Positions 1-8,022 of a DNA stretch of 36,093 nt are shown here, in pieces. This DNA comes from Alphaproteobacteria bacterium (GTDB lineage Bacteria > Pseudomonadota > Alphaproteobacteria > SHVV01). The notes under the pieces are model-generated. The model was not told the DNA's origin, did not search any database, and was given only the letters and a program-made list of their open reading frames with translations. The position numbers and the translations under genes were made by a program. Every line of letters begins with the position of its first letter. Positions within the stretch are counted from its first letter, which is position 1. The stretch is from positions 1 through 36,093 of the forward strand of contig SHVV01000008.1 in assembly GCA_009694095.1 (NCBI GenBank), in the 5' to 3' direction.

Positions 1-259
1 TTTCGAAGTTACCCGCGCCCACCAACTGAATGCCGACGGTCGAGCCCTTGCCGTCCTCGATTTCGACGTCGAGGCCTGCTTCTTTGTACCAACCTTTCTC
101 AGCCGCCAAGTGGTACCAAGCGTGAATTGCGCCGGGCAACCACTCAAGCTTGACCCGAAGCGGCTCGCCGCTGGCCGAACCGACGGCGGCGAGGCCGGTG
201 ATCGCGGCCGCGACAAGGCCGCTCATTAGACGAAAACTGTTCCCGAAACTGTTTCTCAT
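1..259 (-). CDS. NMT1/THI5-type ABC transporter substrate-binding protein, N-terminal part
   Basis: This is the first 86 codons of a periplasmic binding protein that runs off the left edge of the window. It starts at an ATG at 259, with an AGGGAG ribosome-binding site just upstream. A basic, then hydrophobic N-terminus of about 30 residues ending near SASG is a likely Sec signal peptide. The mature part begins EPLRVKLEWLP and continues AAEKGWYKEAGLDV, the typical N-terminal lobe of NMT1/THI5/SsuA-like proteins. It is a close paralogue of the protein at 1101-2099, which shares the same opening motifs, so the two probably arose by tandem duplication. It lies 64 bp downstream of the HDO gene on the same strand. 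The ligand is unknown. Cognate permease and ATPase genes may lie further left, outside the window. Confidence 0.88.
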   Translation of the reverse strand, partial: MRNSFGNSFRLMSGLVAAAITGLAAVGSASGEPLRVKLEWLPGAIHAWYHLAAEKGWYKEAGLDVEIEDGKGSTVGIQLVGAGNFE

Positions 260-323
260 GGCACATCTCCCTGCGAGGTACTTGATTGTCATGGTTTTCC
301 GAATTGTGTCGATCTAACCGCGG

Positions 324-1022
324 TTAGTTGATGGTTTTGACGACCCGATCAATATCATCGAACATCAACATGAACATATCGAGCGTCTCATCGACGGTCC
401 TGATGACGAGCCGCCGCTCCGCTTCGGTTTTTGCGAATTGGTCGAGTAGCTGGAAGCCGATGCCCGAGTGATCTTCGTCGGCGTGCTGGTGAACGATGAA
501 AAACTCGAGCGCGTGATCGTCGAGGCCGTACTTGTCGCGAAGAGCCTTGTAGCGACTCGCGCCATCCTTGGGCACCGGCGCTTCGCCCGCGAGCATGTGG
601 GCCGACACGCCTTCAAGGAAGGTCTTGCCGCATTTCTCGGAGAAGAATGCGCGGAATGCGAGAGCGCCGGCACAGTACGGCGTGTTCCACATTTCGTCGT
701 GGCTGATCCCGAGCGCCTCCCCGAACTGAAGGTAAAGGCTGTAGTGACCTTTGCCGTTGGCGTAGAGCCGTCCGGTGCCCTCTTCATACACCACCTCCGC
801 GATCTTGGCGCGCCACGCCGGATCGGGACAGACCACGTAGAGACGGCCGTGGTAGTTGTGGTTGTGCATCGGAATGATGCCGTTTTGGCGAATCAACATC
901 TTCAACTGGTTGCGCGAATGTTCACCGTTGTAGAGCTTTTGCCAGACCGGATGTTTGTAGAACGGTTTTTTCTTGTGCAGTTGTTCGATTTCCGCGAGGA
1001 CGGTGGCGTTGTCGAGAGGCAT
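324..1022 (-). CDS. Heme-oxygenase-like diiron (TenA/PqqC/CADD superfamily) protein, copy 1
   Basis: A 232-residue all-helical protein of the TENA/THI-4/PQQC superfamily. The sequence shows a ligand set like that of CADD-type HDO enzymes: E80/E81, H93, E147, then H178, D182 and H185 in an H-x3-D-x2-H motif. Such a set binds two irons in characterised HDO oxidases and oxygenases. Other conspicuous motifs are HNHNYHGR (53-60) and YEEGTGRLYANGK (79-91); the latter inserts several residues between the first Glu and the His compared with CADD as I recall it. A metal-dependent oxidase or oxygenase role is inferred. A TenA-like aminopyrimidine hydrolase role is less likely because TenA lacks these metal ligands. 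It is flanked by two NMT1-type binding proteins on the same strand. A near-identical-length paralogue lies at 23903-24601. Substrate unknown. Confidence 0.85.
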   Translation of the reverse strand: MPLDNATVLAEIEQLHKKKPFYKHPVWQKLYNGEHSRNQLKMLIRQNGIIPMHNHNYHGRLYVVCPDPAWRAKIAEVVYEEGTGRLYANGKGHYSLYLQFGEALGISHDEMWNTPYCAGALAFRAFFSEKCGKTFLEGVSAHMLAGEAPVPKDGASRYKALRDKYGLDDHALEFFIVHQHADEDHSGIGFQLLDQFAKTEAERRLVIRTVDETLDMFMLMFDDIDRVVKTIN

Positions 1023-1100
1023 CGATCGTTGCTCCTTGAAGTTCGTTCTGCGTTCAGCCGTTCGCGCGAAAAGGGCGGGCTATCGGCACGGCGCATCCAA

Positions 1101-2099
1101 CTATTGGACGAAGTTGTTGGTGAAGAGATCGTTGATCTTCACCTCACCGGACAGCAATCCTGCTTCGGTCATCGCCTTGATATTTTTCGTCCAAAGTTCC
1201 GGCGACATGTAGCCTGAAGGCTTGTTTTTGACCAAGTCATCGGCGAAGAGCGGGCGATAGAGCTTGACCGCGGTGATGTTGCCCTCGCGATCCACTTTTC
1301 CGTCGGGGCGCGCTTTGATCACGGCATCGACGCCCTCGGCTTCGTGGCCATTATTCACGTAGTCGAACGCTTTCATCGTGATCGTGACGAACTTGCGCAG
1401 CTCGTCCGGCCGCGCGGAGATGACCTTGTCGCTGCTAATGAGGCCCCAGCCCGGCAGAATTAATCCAGCCTCGTGCAGCATGAGCGACTTCGACGGCTGA
1501 TCTTTTTCCACAACCGGAAGAATCGCCGGCGGAACGGTGGTGACGACTGCGTCTTTCTTGGCAATGTAGGTGGCGATCTTCGAGGCGCCGCTCACGTTGA
1601 GCAATTTGGCATTCTTGCTGTCGAGGCCGCTCATCCGCAGCACGGTCTCCATCAGCGGCCCCCAAGCCGTCTCGGGCGTGATGAGGATTTCCGCACCGGC
1701 GTCGATGAAGTCTTTGACCGATGTCCAGTTTTTCGATCGCGGGAAAAGGAAGCCGAGGTCTGACTTGTGCGCCATGCCGGCGATTGCCTTGACCGGAACG
1801 CCTTTCGAATTCGCAATCGCCAGCGAGCTGAAACTGATGGTCCCGCCGACATCGGCCGCGCCGCTGGCGACGATTTGAATCGTTTGCACCGATCCGGTGC
1901 CGTCTTCGAACACGACGTCCAGTCCGGCCTCCTTGTACCAACCCTTTTCGGCGGCAAGGTGGAACCAGCTATGCAGCCCGGTCGGCAGATATTCGAGTTT
2001 GACCCGCAACGGCTCGGCCTGGCTTGGGAGAGCGCCCAGCAGAAGCGATGCGACGGCCAGCGCTAATTTCGTTGCGGTCCGTGTCCCGACGATCTTCAT
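1101..2099 (-). CDS. NMT1/THI5/SsuA-type ABC transporter substrate-binding protein
   Basis: A 332-residue periplasmic binding protein. A signal peptide spans about residues 1-28, with a basic start, a hydrophobic core and a PSQA cleavage site. The mature chain opens with EPLRVKLEYLP and contains AAEKGWYKEAGLDV and a GSVQTIQIVASGAADVG stretch, typical of the two-lobed NMT1/SsuA fold that binds small organic ligands such as thiamine precursors, sulfonates or aromatic acids. It sits between the amidohydrolase (upstream) and the HDO gene (downstream) on the same strand, so a shared transcript is likely. No permease or ATPase of this transporter class is in the window. It is a close paralogue of the truncated protein at 1-259. 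The family is secure; the ligand is unknown. Confidence 0.9.
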   Translation of the reverse strand: MKIVGTRTATKLALAVASLLLGALPSQAEPLRVKLEYLPTGLHSWFHLAAEKGWYKEAGLDVVFEDGTGSVQTIQIVASGAADVGGTISFSSLAIANSKGVPVKAIAGMAHKSDLGFLFPRSKNWTSVKDFIDAGAEILITPETAWGPLMETVLRMSGLDSKNAKLLNVSGASKIATYIAKKDAVVTTVPPAILPVVEKDQPSKSLMLHEAGLILPGWGLISSDKVISARPDELRKFVTITMKAFDYVNNGHEAEGVDAVIKARPDGKVDREGNITAVKLYRPLFADDLVKNKPSGYMSPELWTKNIKAMTEAGLLSGEVKINDLFTNNFVQ

Positions 2100-2172
2100 G
2101 GGTCCTACCTCCTCACGATGGTTTTAGTTGAGCTTTGCACGGTGGTAACCCGTCTTCGAATGAATTACGGCT

Positions 2173-3063
2173 TCAGTCTGTGAAGCCGTAAAGGCGATGC
2201 GGGTTATCCACGAGAATGCGCTTCAAGTTCGCCGCGTTCGGCACGGCTTCGTGCATCAAGTTCAACAAGTCGCCGTCATCGGGCAGCGGATCATTGAACT
2301 TGTGCCAATTCTTGTAGACGACGTGCGGCCAGTCGGTTGCCCAAATCAAGCGCTCGGGCGCCGTGTCGACCATCGCCTTGATGAACGGAATGCCGTCGCG
2401 ATAGTGCGGCGCGCCCTCCACCGACCAGCGGTCGGTATTCGCGATCTTGACCCAGCAGTTGTCTAGTTCGAGCAGCTTGAGCAGCACGCGAAACGGCTTT
2501 TGGTCGGTGCCCTCCTTGATCGGCATGTGGGCAATGTGGTCGATGATGAAGGGAATCGGAATCTTCCGGAACGTCGATTCGTAGTGGAGGATGTCCTCGG
2601 CCTCGCCGTGTACGACCACGTGCCAACCATAGGCATTGATGCGTTTAATCACCTGATTGAAGAACTCGACGGTCGGCGCCGACTCGTAGAACCGCATGAA
2701 ATTGAAGCGAACACCGCGAACCCCAAGCTCGTGCATCATTTTGAGTTCGTCGTCGGTCGTCGATTCGTCAATGATGGCGATACCGCGGTAGCGTCCCTTG
2801 AGCTGCTTGAGTGCGTCGAGCATCGCCCGGTTATCGGACTTGTAGATCACCGACTGAATCAGCACACCGCGCTGGATACCGAGGTTGCCGTGCATCGTCA
2901 TCACGTCCGCCGGCGTGACGAGCGGATGGTCGTATTTCCGGTTCGGGTCGGCGGGGTACTTGTCCTTTGGACCGAACACGTGCACGGCCGCATCGCATGC
3001 CTTTGCCGGCATGGCGAACTTCGGCTTGGATACCGCGGTCCTCGGCACGAAAGTCTTGATCAA
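2173..3063 (-). CDS. Amidohydrolase family 2 (LigI-like TIM-barrel hydrolase)
   Basis: A TIM-barrel hydrolase of about 296 residues in the amidohydrolase-2 group that includes 2-pyrone-4,6-dicarboxylate lactonase (LigI) and related decarboxylases. Supporting motifs are CDAAVHVFGP (23-32), VVVHGEAED (149-157), IIDHIAHMP (173-181) and ATDWPH (242-247, catalytic Asp D244). The first His of the usual D-x-H-x-H strand-1 motif is replaced by Ala (A26), while H28 is kept; LigI itself works without a metal. The start chosen is a TTG at 3063, six bases after an AGGGGGAGG ribosome-binding site; an in-frame TTG at 3081 is an alternative. It is the first gene of a minus-strand group leading to the binding proteins and the HDO gene. 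It probably opens a lactone or similar bond in the catabolic pathway (inference). Confidence 0.85.
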   Translation of the reverse strand: MIKTFVPRTAVSKPKFAMPAKACDAAVHVFGPKDKYPADPNRKYDHPLVTPADVMTMHGNLGIQRGVLIQSVIYKSDNRAMLDALKQLKGRYRGIAIIDESTTDDELKMMHELGVRGVRFNFMRFYESAPTVEFFNQVIKRINAYGWHVVVHGEAEDILHYESTFRKIPIPFIIDHIAHMPIKEGTDQKPFRVLLKLLELDNCWVKIANTDRWSVEGAPHYRDGIPFIKAMVDTAPERLIWATDWPHVVYKNWHKFNDPLPDDGDLLNLMHEAVPNAANLKRILVDNPHRLYGFTD

Positions 3064-3394
3064 AGCTGGCCTCCCCCTCAATTGGATTTAGACCGGCCAA
3101 AACCCCGGCGCACGGTCAAGGACCCCTTGACGGATCTTCGCCGCCCTTAGGACGCCACCGGGGCTTATATTCCGCGTCGGCCCCAAATAACCCCGCCGAC
3201 GATCATCCGCATCATTGGCGCCGAGTTCATGCGAGTCAAGCAGTGCACGGTCGAGGACGAGGCGTCCACGACGCTCGTGGCGCGGTTCGTGCTGCGCACG
3301 ATCTTGGGGCAAGCGTCGAGGCACCAGACGGGTGACAAGGCCGATGCAGGTCCTATAGTTTCGATCGGCAAGTCGCCCCTTCACGGAGTGCGCT
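3064..3394. other. Divergent intergenic region between amidohydrolase and Rieske gene
   Basis: About 330 bases separate the divergently transcribed amidohydrolase and Rieske oxygenase genes. No convincing gene is present; short open frames on both strands lack ribosome-binding sites and recognisable products. A sigma70-like promoter for the Rieske gene is listed separately. The region presumably also holds the minus-strand promoter. Confidence 0.5.
3332..3359 (+). promoter_or_regulatory. Candidate sigma70-type promoter for Rieske gene at 3395
   Basis: GTGACA (3332-3337) and TATAGT (3354-3359) are separated by 16 bases. Each hexamer matches five of six positions of the sigma70 consensus. The -10 box ends 35 bases before the ATG at 3395, which leaves room for a short leader. 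Predicted from sequence only. Confidence 0.45.
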
Positions 3395-4696
3395 ATGGTT
3401 CACCCACAGGCCTATCAGTGGCCGGAGAAAGACTTCAGCCGCGTTCCTTACTCGGTCTTCGTCGATCCCGAGATTTTCACCATCGAGCAAGAACGAATTT
3501 TTCACGGCCCGGTCTGGTCGTACGCGTGCCTCGAAGCAGAGATCGCTAATCCAGGCGACTTTCTGACGACGTACATCGGCGATACCCCGGTGGTTGTGGT
3601 GCGAGCCGATGACCGATCGCTGCATGCATTCGTCAACCGTTGCGCGCACCGCGGCACGCTCTTGGTGCGATCGACGCACGGCAATGCGCGCGACTTCACC
3701 TGCGTCTATCATCATTGGTGTTATGACCAGCGCGGAAAATTAATCGGCATTCCCTTTCTTCGCGGGCTCAAAGGCAAAGGCGGCATGCCGCCCGAGTTCA
3801 AACTAGGCGACCATAGCCTGCGGACGCTTCGCACGGCTGCCTATCGCGGCGTTGTGTTCGTCACATTCCGCGACGATACCGAGAGCCTCCACGACTATCT
3901 CGACAGCCCGATGCGTCGCTATCTCGACGACATCTTCGCCAAACCGATCGAGATCATCGGCTACGTTCGCCAGCGCATCCCGTGCAACTGGAAGCTCTAT
4001 TACGAAAACCTGCTCGACGACTATCATGGTGTCTTGTTGCACAAATTCCTGGTGACATTTGGGCTGTCGCGCGCAACGCAGAAGGGCGGGTCGGAGATGG
4101 ACCGGCGCGCCCGGCATCGAATCGTTTATGTCATTCCAAGCGAAGAAGACACGGTCGGAACCCAGCAGGGTTACGCCGAGACGACGTTGCTCGACGAAGG
4201 GCTTTACCTTCGCGATCCGTCGATCAACGAGTACCGCGAAGAAATGAACGACCGGCGCGCGGTGCTTCTATGCGCTTTTTTCCCAAATTTGCTGGTCCAG
4301 CGCCTCTCGAACACGCTCGCCACCCGGCAAATCCGCCCGCGCAGCGCAAAGGAGTATGAGCTGTATTGGACATTTTTCGGATACGCGGACGACGATCCAG
4401 CGATGCAGTTGTTGCGCAAGAAACAGATTAATCTCGTCGGTCCGGGTGGACTAGTTTCGATGGAAGATGGTGAAGCTGGCCGGCTGCTGCAGCTCGGGAT
4501 CAACGGCGACTTTGCCGATGCCCATTCGATTCTAGCGATGGGGGGGCGTGGCGAAATTCCGCTCGTGGGTCATGATCTTTTGACTGAGAGTTCGGTTCGT
4601 GGTTTCTGGCGCTACTGGTGCGACCTTACCGGCATCGGTCCGCAAACTGGGATCTCCGCCCCTGGCGGCGTGCACCGCGCCGCCGCCGCGGAGTGA
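3395..4696 (+). CDS. Rieske aromatic-ring-hydroxylating oxygenase alpha subunit (R1)
   Basis: A 433-residue terminal oxygenase. The N-terminal Rieske domain has C83-x-H85 and C103-x2-H106, the ligands of the [2Fe-2S] cluster. The catalytic domain has ENLLDDYHGVLLH (204-216), giving N205, bridging D208 and iron ligands H211 and H216; D358 in SMEDGE is the likely third, carboxylate ligand. The GPGG-VSMEDGE segment resembles the anthranilate/salicylate-type branch of the family. Such enzymes add dioxygen to, or demethylate, aromatic and related substrates and need an electron-transfer partner. None is encoded here, nor is a beta subunit. The ATG at 3395 has GGAG at 3385-3388. It is paralogous to the protein at 5994-7256, with the two sharing MPP-[ED]-FK, KPIEIIGY and RQRIP motifs. 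Substrate unknown. Confidence 0.92.
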   Translation: MVHPQAYQWPEKDFSRVPYSVFVDPEIFTIEQERIFHGPVWSYACLEAEIANPGDFLTTYIGDTPVVVVRADDRSLHAFVNRCAHRGTLLVRSTHGNARDFTCVYHHWCYDQRGKLIGIPFLRGLKGKGGMPPEFKLGDHSLRTLRTAAYRGVVFVTFRDDTESLHDYLDSPMRRYLDDIFAKPIEIIGYVRQRIPCNWKLYYENLLDDYHGVLLHKFLVTFGLSRATQKGGSEMDRRARHRIVYVIPSEEDTVGTQQGYAETTLLDEGLYLRDPSINEYREEMNDRRAVLLCAFFPNLLVQRLSNTLATRQIRPRSAKEYELYWTFFGYADDDPAMQLLRKKQINLVGPGGLVSMEDGEAGRLLQLGINGDFADAHSILAMGGRGEIPLVGHDLLTESSVRGFWRYWCDLTGIGPQTGISAPGGVHRAAAAE

Positions 4697-4717
4697 ATTC
4701 TCAAGTTGGCGCACATA

Positions 4718-4739
4718 ATCGATTTCAAAATATCGATTT
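4718..4739 (+). repeat. Direct repeat ATCGATTT x2 upstream of binding-protein gene
   Basis: ATCGATTT occurs at 4718-4725 and again at 4732-4739, a period of 14 bases, in an AT-rich stretch 37 bases before the start codon at 4776. The repeat is visible directly. A role as regulator binding site or promoter element is only a guess. Confidence 0.45.
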
Positions 4740-4775
4740 TTTATTTAACCTGTATTGGGAAAGGGAGGAACTTTT

Positions 4776-5798
4776 ATGACAAGTCGATTGATGACCGTAC
4801 TTTGTTCTGGCGTGGTCGCTGGCGTGGTTGCGTTGGCGGCACCGGCGAACGCGGCGGGGCCGTGCGAAGCCGCGGCCGAAACCAAGAAAATCACCGTGAT
4901 GGCCTCATGGATTCCCAATCTCTACGATTCGGGACCGCTGTGGGTCGCCAAGCTCGCCGGTTACTATAAGGATGAGGGGATCGAGGTCGAGATCATCGCC
5001 CCGGCGAACCCGGCCGATCCAATCAAGCTCGTGGCGCGAAATCGGGTTCAACTGAGCGAGACCTATGTTCCCGAGGTGATGATTTCGCGTGACACCGGTA
5101 TTCCGGTGGTTGCCGTGGCAACGACACTGCGTGAACTGGAGTCCGGACTGATGTCGCTCGCGGAGACCGCCATCGACCAACCGTCCGCTTTGAAGGGCAA
5201 GACGCTCGGCATCGGGCCCAAGCTTGATGCACAGGCTTTCCTTGATACCGTGTTGACGACCGGCGGACTGACTCGAAAGGACGTCAAGATCGTCGATCCC
5301 GGTTTCGGCCATATCCCCTACACGCTCGAGAAAAAGGTCGATGCAACGCACGCGCTGCTGAACTTCGAAGTGGTTCTCGGCAACGAGATTCTCAAGAAAC
5401 AGGGCAAGCCGGTGCTTCGATTCATGCCCTACACGAGCGCAGGCGTTCCGAAATTCCACTATCAGTTGCTGGTCGCCAATGAGCAGTGGGCGAAGAAGAA
5501 CGCCAACACCGTTTGCCGTTTCTTGCGGGCATCAATGCGCGGAGTCAAAGACTATGGCAAGCACGAACAGGCCGCGCTCGACTACATCATCAAGGCGAAC
5601 AACATCATGACGCCCGAAGAGCACAAGATCATCTCGGGCGCCGCGCAGGCCGGCTGGACGGGAAAGGACGGAACGATTTTCCGGATGGACCCGAACTACT
5701 GGAAGGCGGCCCAAGAGTGGGCGCTCAAGTACAAGATCATTACGCTTGGGGCCGATGTTGCAAGCTACTTCACTAACAACTACATACCCAAGAACTGA
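4776..5798 (+). CDS. NMT1/THI5-type ABC transporter substrate-binding protein
   Basis: A 340-residue exported binding protein. The start is the ATG at 4776, preceded by a strong GGGAGGAA site (4763-4770), rather than the TTG at 4755. A signal peptide of about 27 residues ends ANAA-GPCE. The mature chain has WIPNLYDSGPLWVAKLAGYYKDEGIEVE-type segments (read in parts), followed by a conserved GKTLGIGPK, consistent with the NMT1/SsuA family. It is more distant from the two paralogues at the left edge than they are from each other. It lies between two paralogous Rieske oxygenase genes on the same strand and is followed by two strong hairpins, so it probably ends a transcript with R1. It likely captures the substrate of the adjacent oxygenases. 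Transport partners are not in the window. Confidence 0.9.
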   Translation: MTSRLMTVLCSGVVAGVVALAAPANAAGPCEAAAETKKITVMASWIPNLYDSGPLWVAKLAGYYKDEGIEVEIIAPANPADPIKLVARNRVQLSETYVPEVMISRDTGIPVVAVATTLRELESGLMSLAETAIDQPSALKGKTLGIGPKLDAQAFLDTVLTTGGLTRKDVKIVDPGFGHIPYTLEKKVDATHALLNFEVVLGNEILKKQGKPVLRFMPYTSAGVPKFHYQLLVANEQWAKKNANTVCRFLRASMRGVKDYGKHEQAALDYIIKANNIMTPEEHKIISGAAQAGWTGKDGTIFRMDPNYWKAAQEWALKYKIITLGADVASYFTNNYIPKN

Positions 5799-5815
5799 CC
5801 AATAGCTTGCTTCCA

Positions 5816-5840
5816 CCAGCGCGGACAAAGACCGCGCTGG
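5816..5840 (+). terminator. Perfect hairpin downstream of binding-protein gene
   Basis: CCAGCGCGG (5816-5824) pairs perfectly with CCGCGCTGG (5832-5840) around a 7-base loop, 18 bases after the stop codon at 5798. There is no T-tract after it, so it may stabilise the 3' end or act together with the second hairpin at 5855-5884. Confidence 0.55.
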
Positions 5841-5854
5841 AACCCGCGGATCGC

Positions 5855-5893
5855 CGCCTCGTCGCTCACCCGAGCGGCGAGGCGTTTCGTCTT
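5855..5893 (+). terminator. Rho-independent-type terminator hairpin
   Basis: A 13-bp stem (5855-5867 with 5872-5884, one T-G wobble) closes a 4-base loop and is followed by TTTCGTCTT. It lies between the binding-protein gene and the second Rieske gene and probably separates their transcripts. Confidence 0.65.
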
Positions 5894-5993
5894 CGCGGGG
5901 GACGTCTAGGTGTCACCGGGCGCCGGGGATAGACGAACGAGGGGTCCCGACGTACCCTTGCTGGAACGCGCCGAGGAAATGAGGGACCCACCT

Positions 5994-7256
5994 ATGCAGA
6001 ACACGTGGCACGGACTGACGTGGCCGGCGGCAGACTACAGCCGCGTTCCGTATGGCGTGTTCACCGACCAAGCGATCTTCGCCGAGGAGCAAGAGCGGAT
6101 TTTCCGCGGTCCGGTTTGGATCAATGTCGCGCTCGAAGCCGAGATCCCAAACGTCGGCGACTACCGCGCGTCGTTTGTCGGCGAGACACCGGTCGTCGTC
6201 GTCCGCGCCGACGACGGCAATGTCCATGCCTTCGTCAATCGCTGCGCGCACCGCGGCACCGTGTTGGTGCGGGACCTCTCCGGCAACGCCAAGGACTTCA
6301 CCTGCGTCTATCATCACTGGTGCTACGACACCAAGGGCAACCTGATCGGTGTACCGTTCCTGCGCGGCCTCAAAGGCAAAGGCGGCATGCCGCCCGACTT
6401 CAAGATGTCCAACCACGGGCTAAGAACTCTTCGGGTTGCGGTCTATCGCGGCGCCGTGTTCGTGACCTTCCGTGCCGATGCCGAGAACTTCGAAGATTAC
6501 GCCGATCCGCTGTCGCTCAAGTTTCTCGATCGCATGTTCCACAAACCGATCGAAATCATTGGCTACATGCGCCAACGCATCCCGGCCAACTGGAAGCTCT
6601 ATCTCGAAAATCTGAAAGACGCGAACCATGCCGGCCTGTTGCATCAGGTGCCGACGACGTTCGGGTTGTGGCGCAACACCCAAGAAGGCGGTTCATCGAT
6701 GGACAAGAAGCGCCGCCACGAAGTCCACTACGGCTATCTCGGCACCGATACCGACGAGGACGCGGCCGCCGGCTACGCGGGCTTCACCCCTTACAACGAT
6801 CAGCTCAAGCTCAACGATACATCGATCGTCGACTATCGAAATGAGTGGAACGACAATATTTCGTCCGAATTCCTGTCATTCTTCCCGTCTTCGGTGTTCC
6901 AGCAGTTTTCGAACACCATCGCGACCCGCCAGGTGCGGCCGCGCAGCGCGACCGAGTTCGAATTGTTCTGGACCGTGTTCGGCTATCAGGACGACGACTC
7001 GACGCTCCGGATGATGCGGTTGAAGCAAAACAACCTGGCCGGTCCCGGCGGCGTCGTGTCGATGGAAGACGGCGAAGTTGGACGCCTCGTGCAAATGGGC
7101 ATCAAACGCGAGCGCGATTCGCACTCGATAATCGAAATCGGCGGCAAAGGTCCGATCGAGGATCAAACGACCGTCATTACCGAAGTCGCGGTCCGCGGGT
7201 TCTGGAAGAACTACTGCGAACTAATGGGTGCCCCGGTCGCACAGGCCGCCGAGTAG
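5994..7256 (+). CDS. Rieske aromatic-ring-hydroxylating oxygenase alpha subunit (R2)
   Basis: A 420-residue terminal oxygenase, paralogous to R1 at 3395. Rieske ligands are C84, H86, C104 and H107. The mononuclear iron motif ENLKDANHAGLLH (205-217) gives D209, H212 and H217, and SMEDGE recurs near the C-terminal third. The ATG at 5994 is chosen because its N-terminus, with a WP-x3-DYSRVPYGVF segment, aligns with R1; an upstream GTG at 5910 would add 28 unaligned residues. All metal ligands are intact, so this is not a decayed copy. A promoter should lie between the terminator at 5893 and the start. The gene ends 15 bp from the convergent SDR gene. Beta subunit and reductase are absent from the window. 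Substrate unknown. Confidence 0.92.
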   Translation: MQNTWHGLTWPAADYSRVPYGVFTDQAIFAEEQERIFRGPVWINVALEAEIPNVGDYRASFVGETPVVVVRADDGNVHAFVNRCAHRGTVLVRDLSGNAKDFTCVYHHWCYDTKGNLIGVPFLRGLKGKGGMPPDFKMSNHGLRTLRVAVYRGAVFVTFRADAENFEDYADPLSLKFLDRMFHKPIEIIGYMRQRIPANWKLYLENLKDANHAGLLHQVPTTFGLWRNTQEGGSSMDKKRRHEVHYGYLGTDTDEDAAAGYAGFTPYNDQLKLNDTSIVDYRNEWNDNISSEFLSFFPSSVFQQFSNTIATRQVRPRSATEFELFWTVFGYQDDDSTLRMMRLKQNNLAGPGGVVSMEDGEVGRLVQMGIKRERDSHSIIEIGGKGPIEDQTTVITEVAVRGFWKNYCELMGAPVAQAAE

Positions 7257-7271
7257 TCGCGATGCGTTCGT

Positions 7272-8018
7272 CTAGCTGATCAGCTTGCCGCCTTCGACCG
7301 GCCACATCACGCCCGTCATCCACGCGGCGCGGTCCGACGCGAGGTAGGCAACCGCTGCGGCGATGTCGGCCGGCTCGCCGACCCGCCCGAGCGGATAGAG
7401 CTTGTTCCATTTAGCGATTTCGGCGGCGATTTGGTCATCGGTGTAACCAACCGTCTTGAACATGTCGGTTCGAATGAGGCCGGGCTGGACCGCGTTGGCG
7501 CGCACTCCCGCGGGTGCCAGTTCGACGGCGAGCGAGCGCGTGTAGCCTTCGATCGCACCTTTCGAGGCGACGTAGAGCGAGATCGTCGGGTAGGGCCGCG
7601 CCACCAGCCCGGTCGACAGATTGACGATCGCGCCTCTGGTCTTCTTGAGGGCCGCCACGCATGCGGTCGTCATCGTTATCGTGCCGATCAAATTGATCCC
7701 GAGGACGTGGTCGATGTCGGCACGAGGAGTCGCTTCGATCGGCGACTCGCGGTAGACCCCGGCATTATTGACCAACACATCGATGCGCCCGAAGTCGGCG
7801 ACGATCGAGCGGATCGTCTTCGCGACTCCTGCTTCATCGCGGATGTCGCAGCGGTAGACGAGCCGACGGCGGCCGCGCCGAGCGCGCCAGCGGATGGGCG
7901 CCACGTCGATCGTCGCGATGGCAAATCCGTCGTCCGCCAAACGCTCGGCGCAGGCGCGCCCAATCCCCCGCGCCGCACCAGTAATGACGGCGACTTTTTG
8001 CGCTGAACGACGAGCCAT
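7272..8018 (-). CDS. Short-chain dehydrogenase/reductase (classical SDR), A
   Basis: A 248-residue classical SDR. It has the nucleotide-binding TGAARGIG motif (13-20), NNAG (84-87), and catalytic S135, Y149 and K153 (YVASK). It interconverts a hydroxyl and a carbonyl with NAD(P). It is the last gene of a long minus-strand run and starts 4 bp after the closely related SDR at 8023-8772, with which it shares the C-terminal TGVMWPVEGGKL signature. In Rieske pathways such enzymes often re-aromatise cis-dihydrodiols, but here the substrate is unknown. Confidence 0.93.
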   Translation of the reverse strand: MARRSAQKVAVITGAARGIGRACAERLADDGFAIATIDVAPIRWRARRGRRRLVYRCDIRDEAGVAKTIRSIVADFGRIDVLVNNAGVYRESPIEATPRADIDHVLGINLIGTITMTTACVAALKKTRGAIVNLSTGLVARPYPTISLYVASKGAIEGYTRSLAVELAPAGVRANAVQPGLIRTDMFKTVGYTDDQIAAEIAKWNKLYPLGRVGEPADIAAAVAYLASDRAAWMTGVMWPVEGGKLIS

Positions 8019-8022
8019 CGTG

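Noticed and set aside
324-1022. TenA-type thiamine salvage (TenA with ThiY-like binding protein)
   Set aside because: NMT1/THI5 binding proteins next to a TenA-fold protein suggest it, but the protein has HDO metal ligands, no other thiamine gene is near, and I noticed no obvious thiamine-riboswitch leader upstream.
3088-3549. Small genes in the divergent region before Rieske R1
   Set aside because: The frames overlap the R1 start or its likely promoter, show no ribosome-binding site, and the products are unrecognisable.
5816-5884. CRISPR-like or tRNA-like structure
   Set aside because: There are only two unrelated hairpins, without repeated spacers or a cloverleaf; terminator function explains them better.
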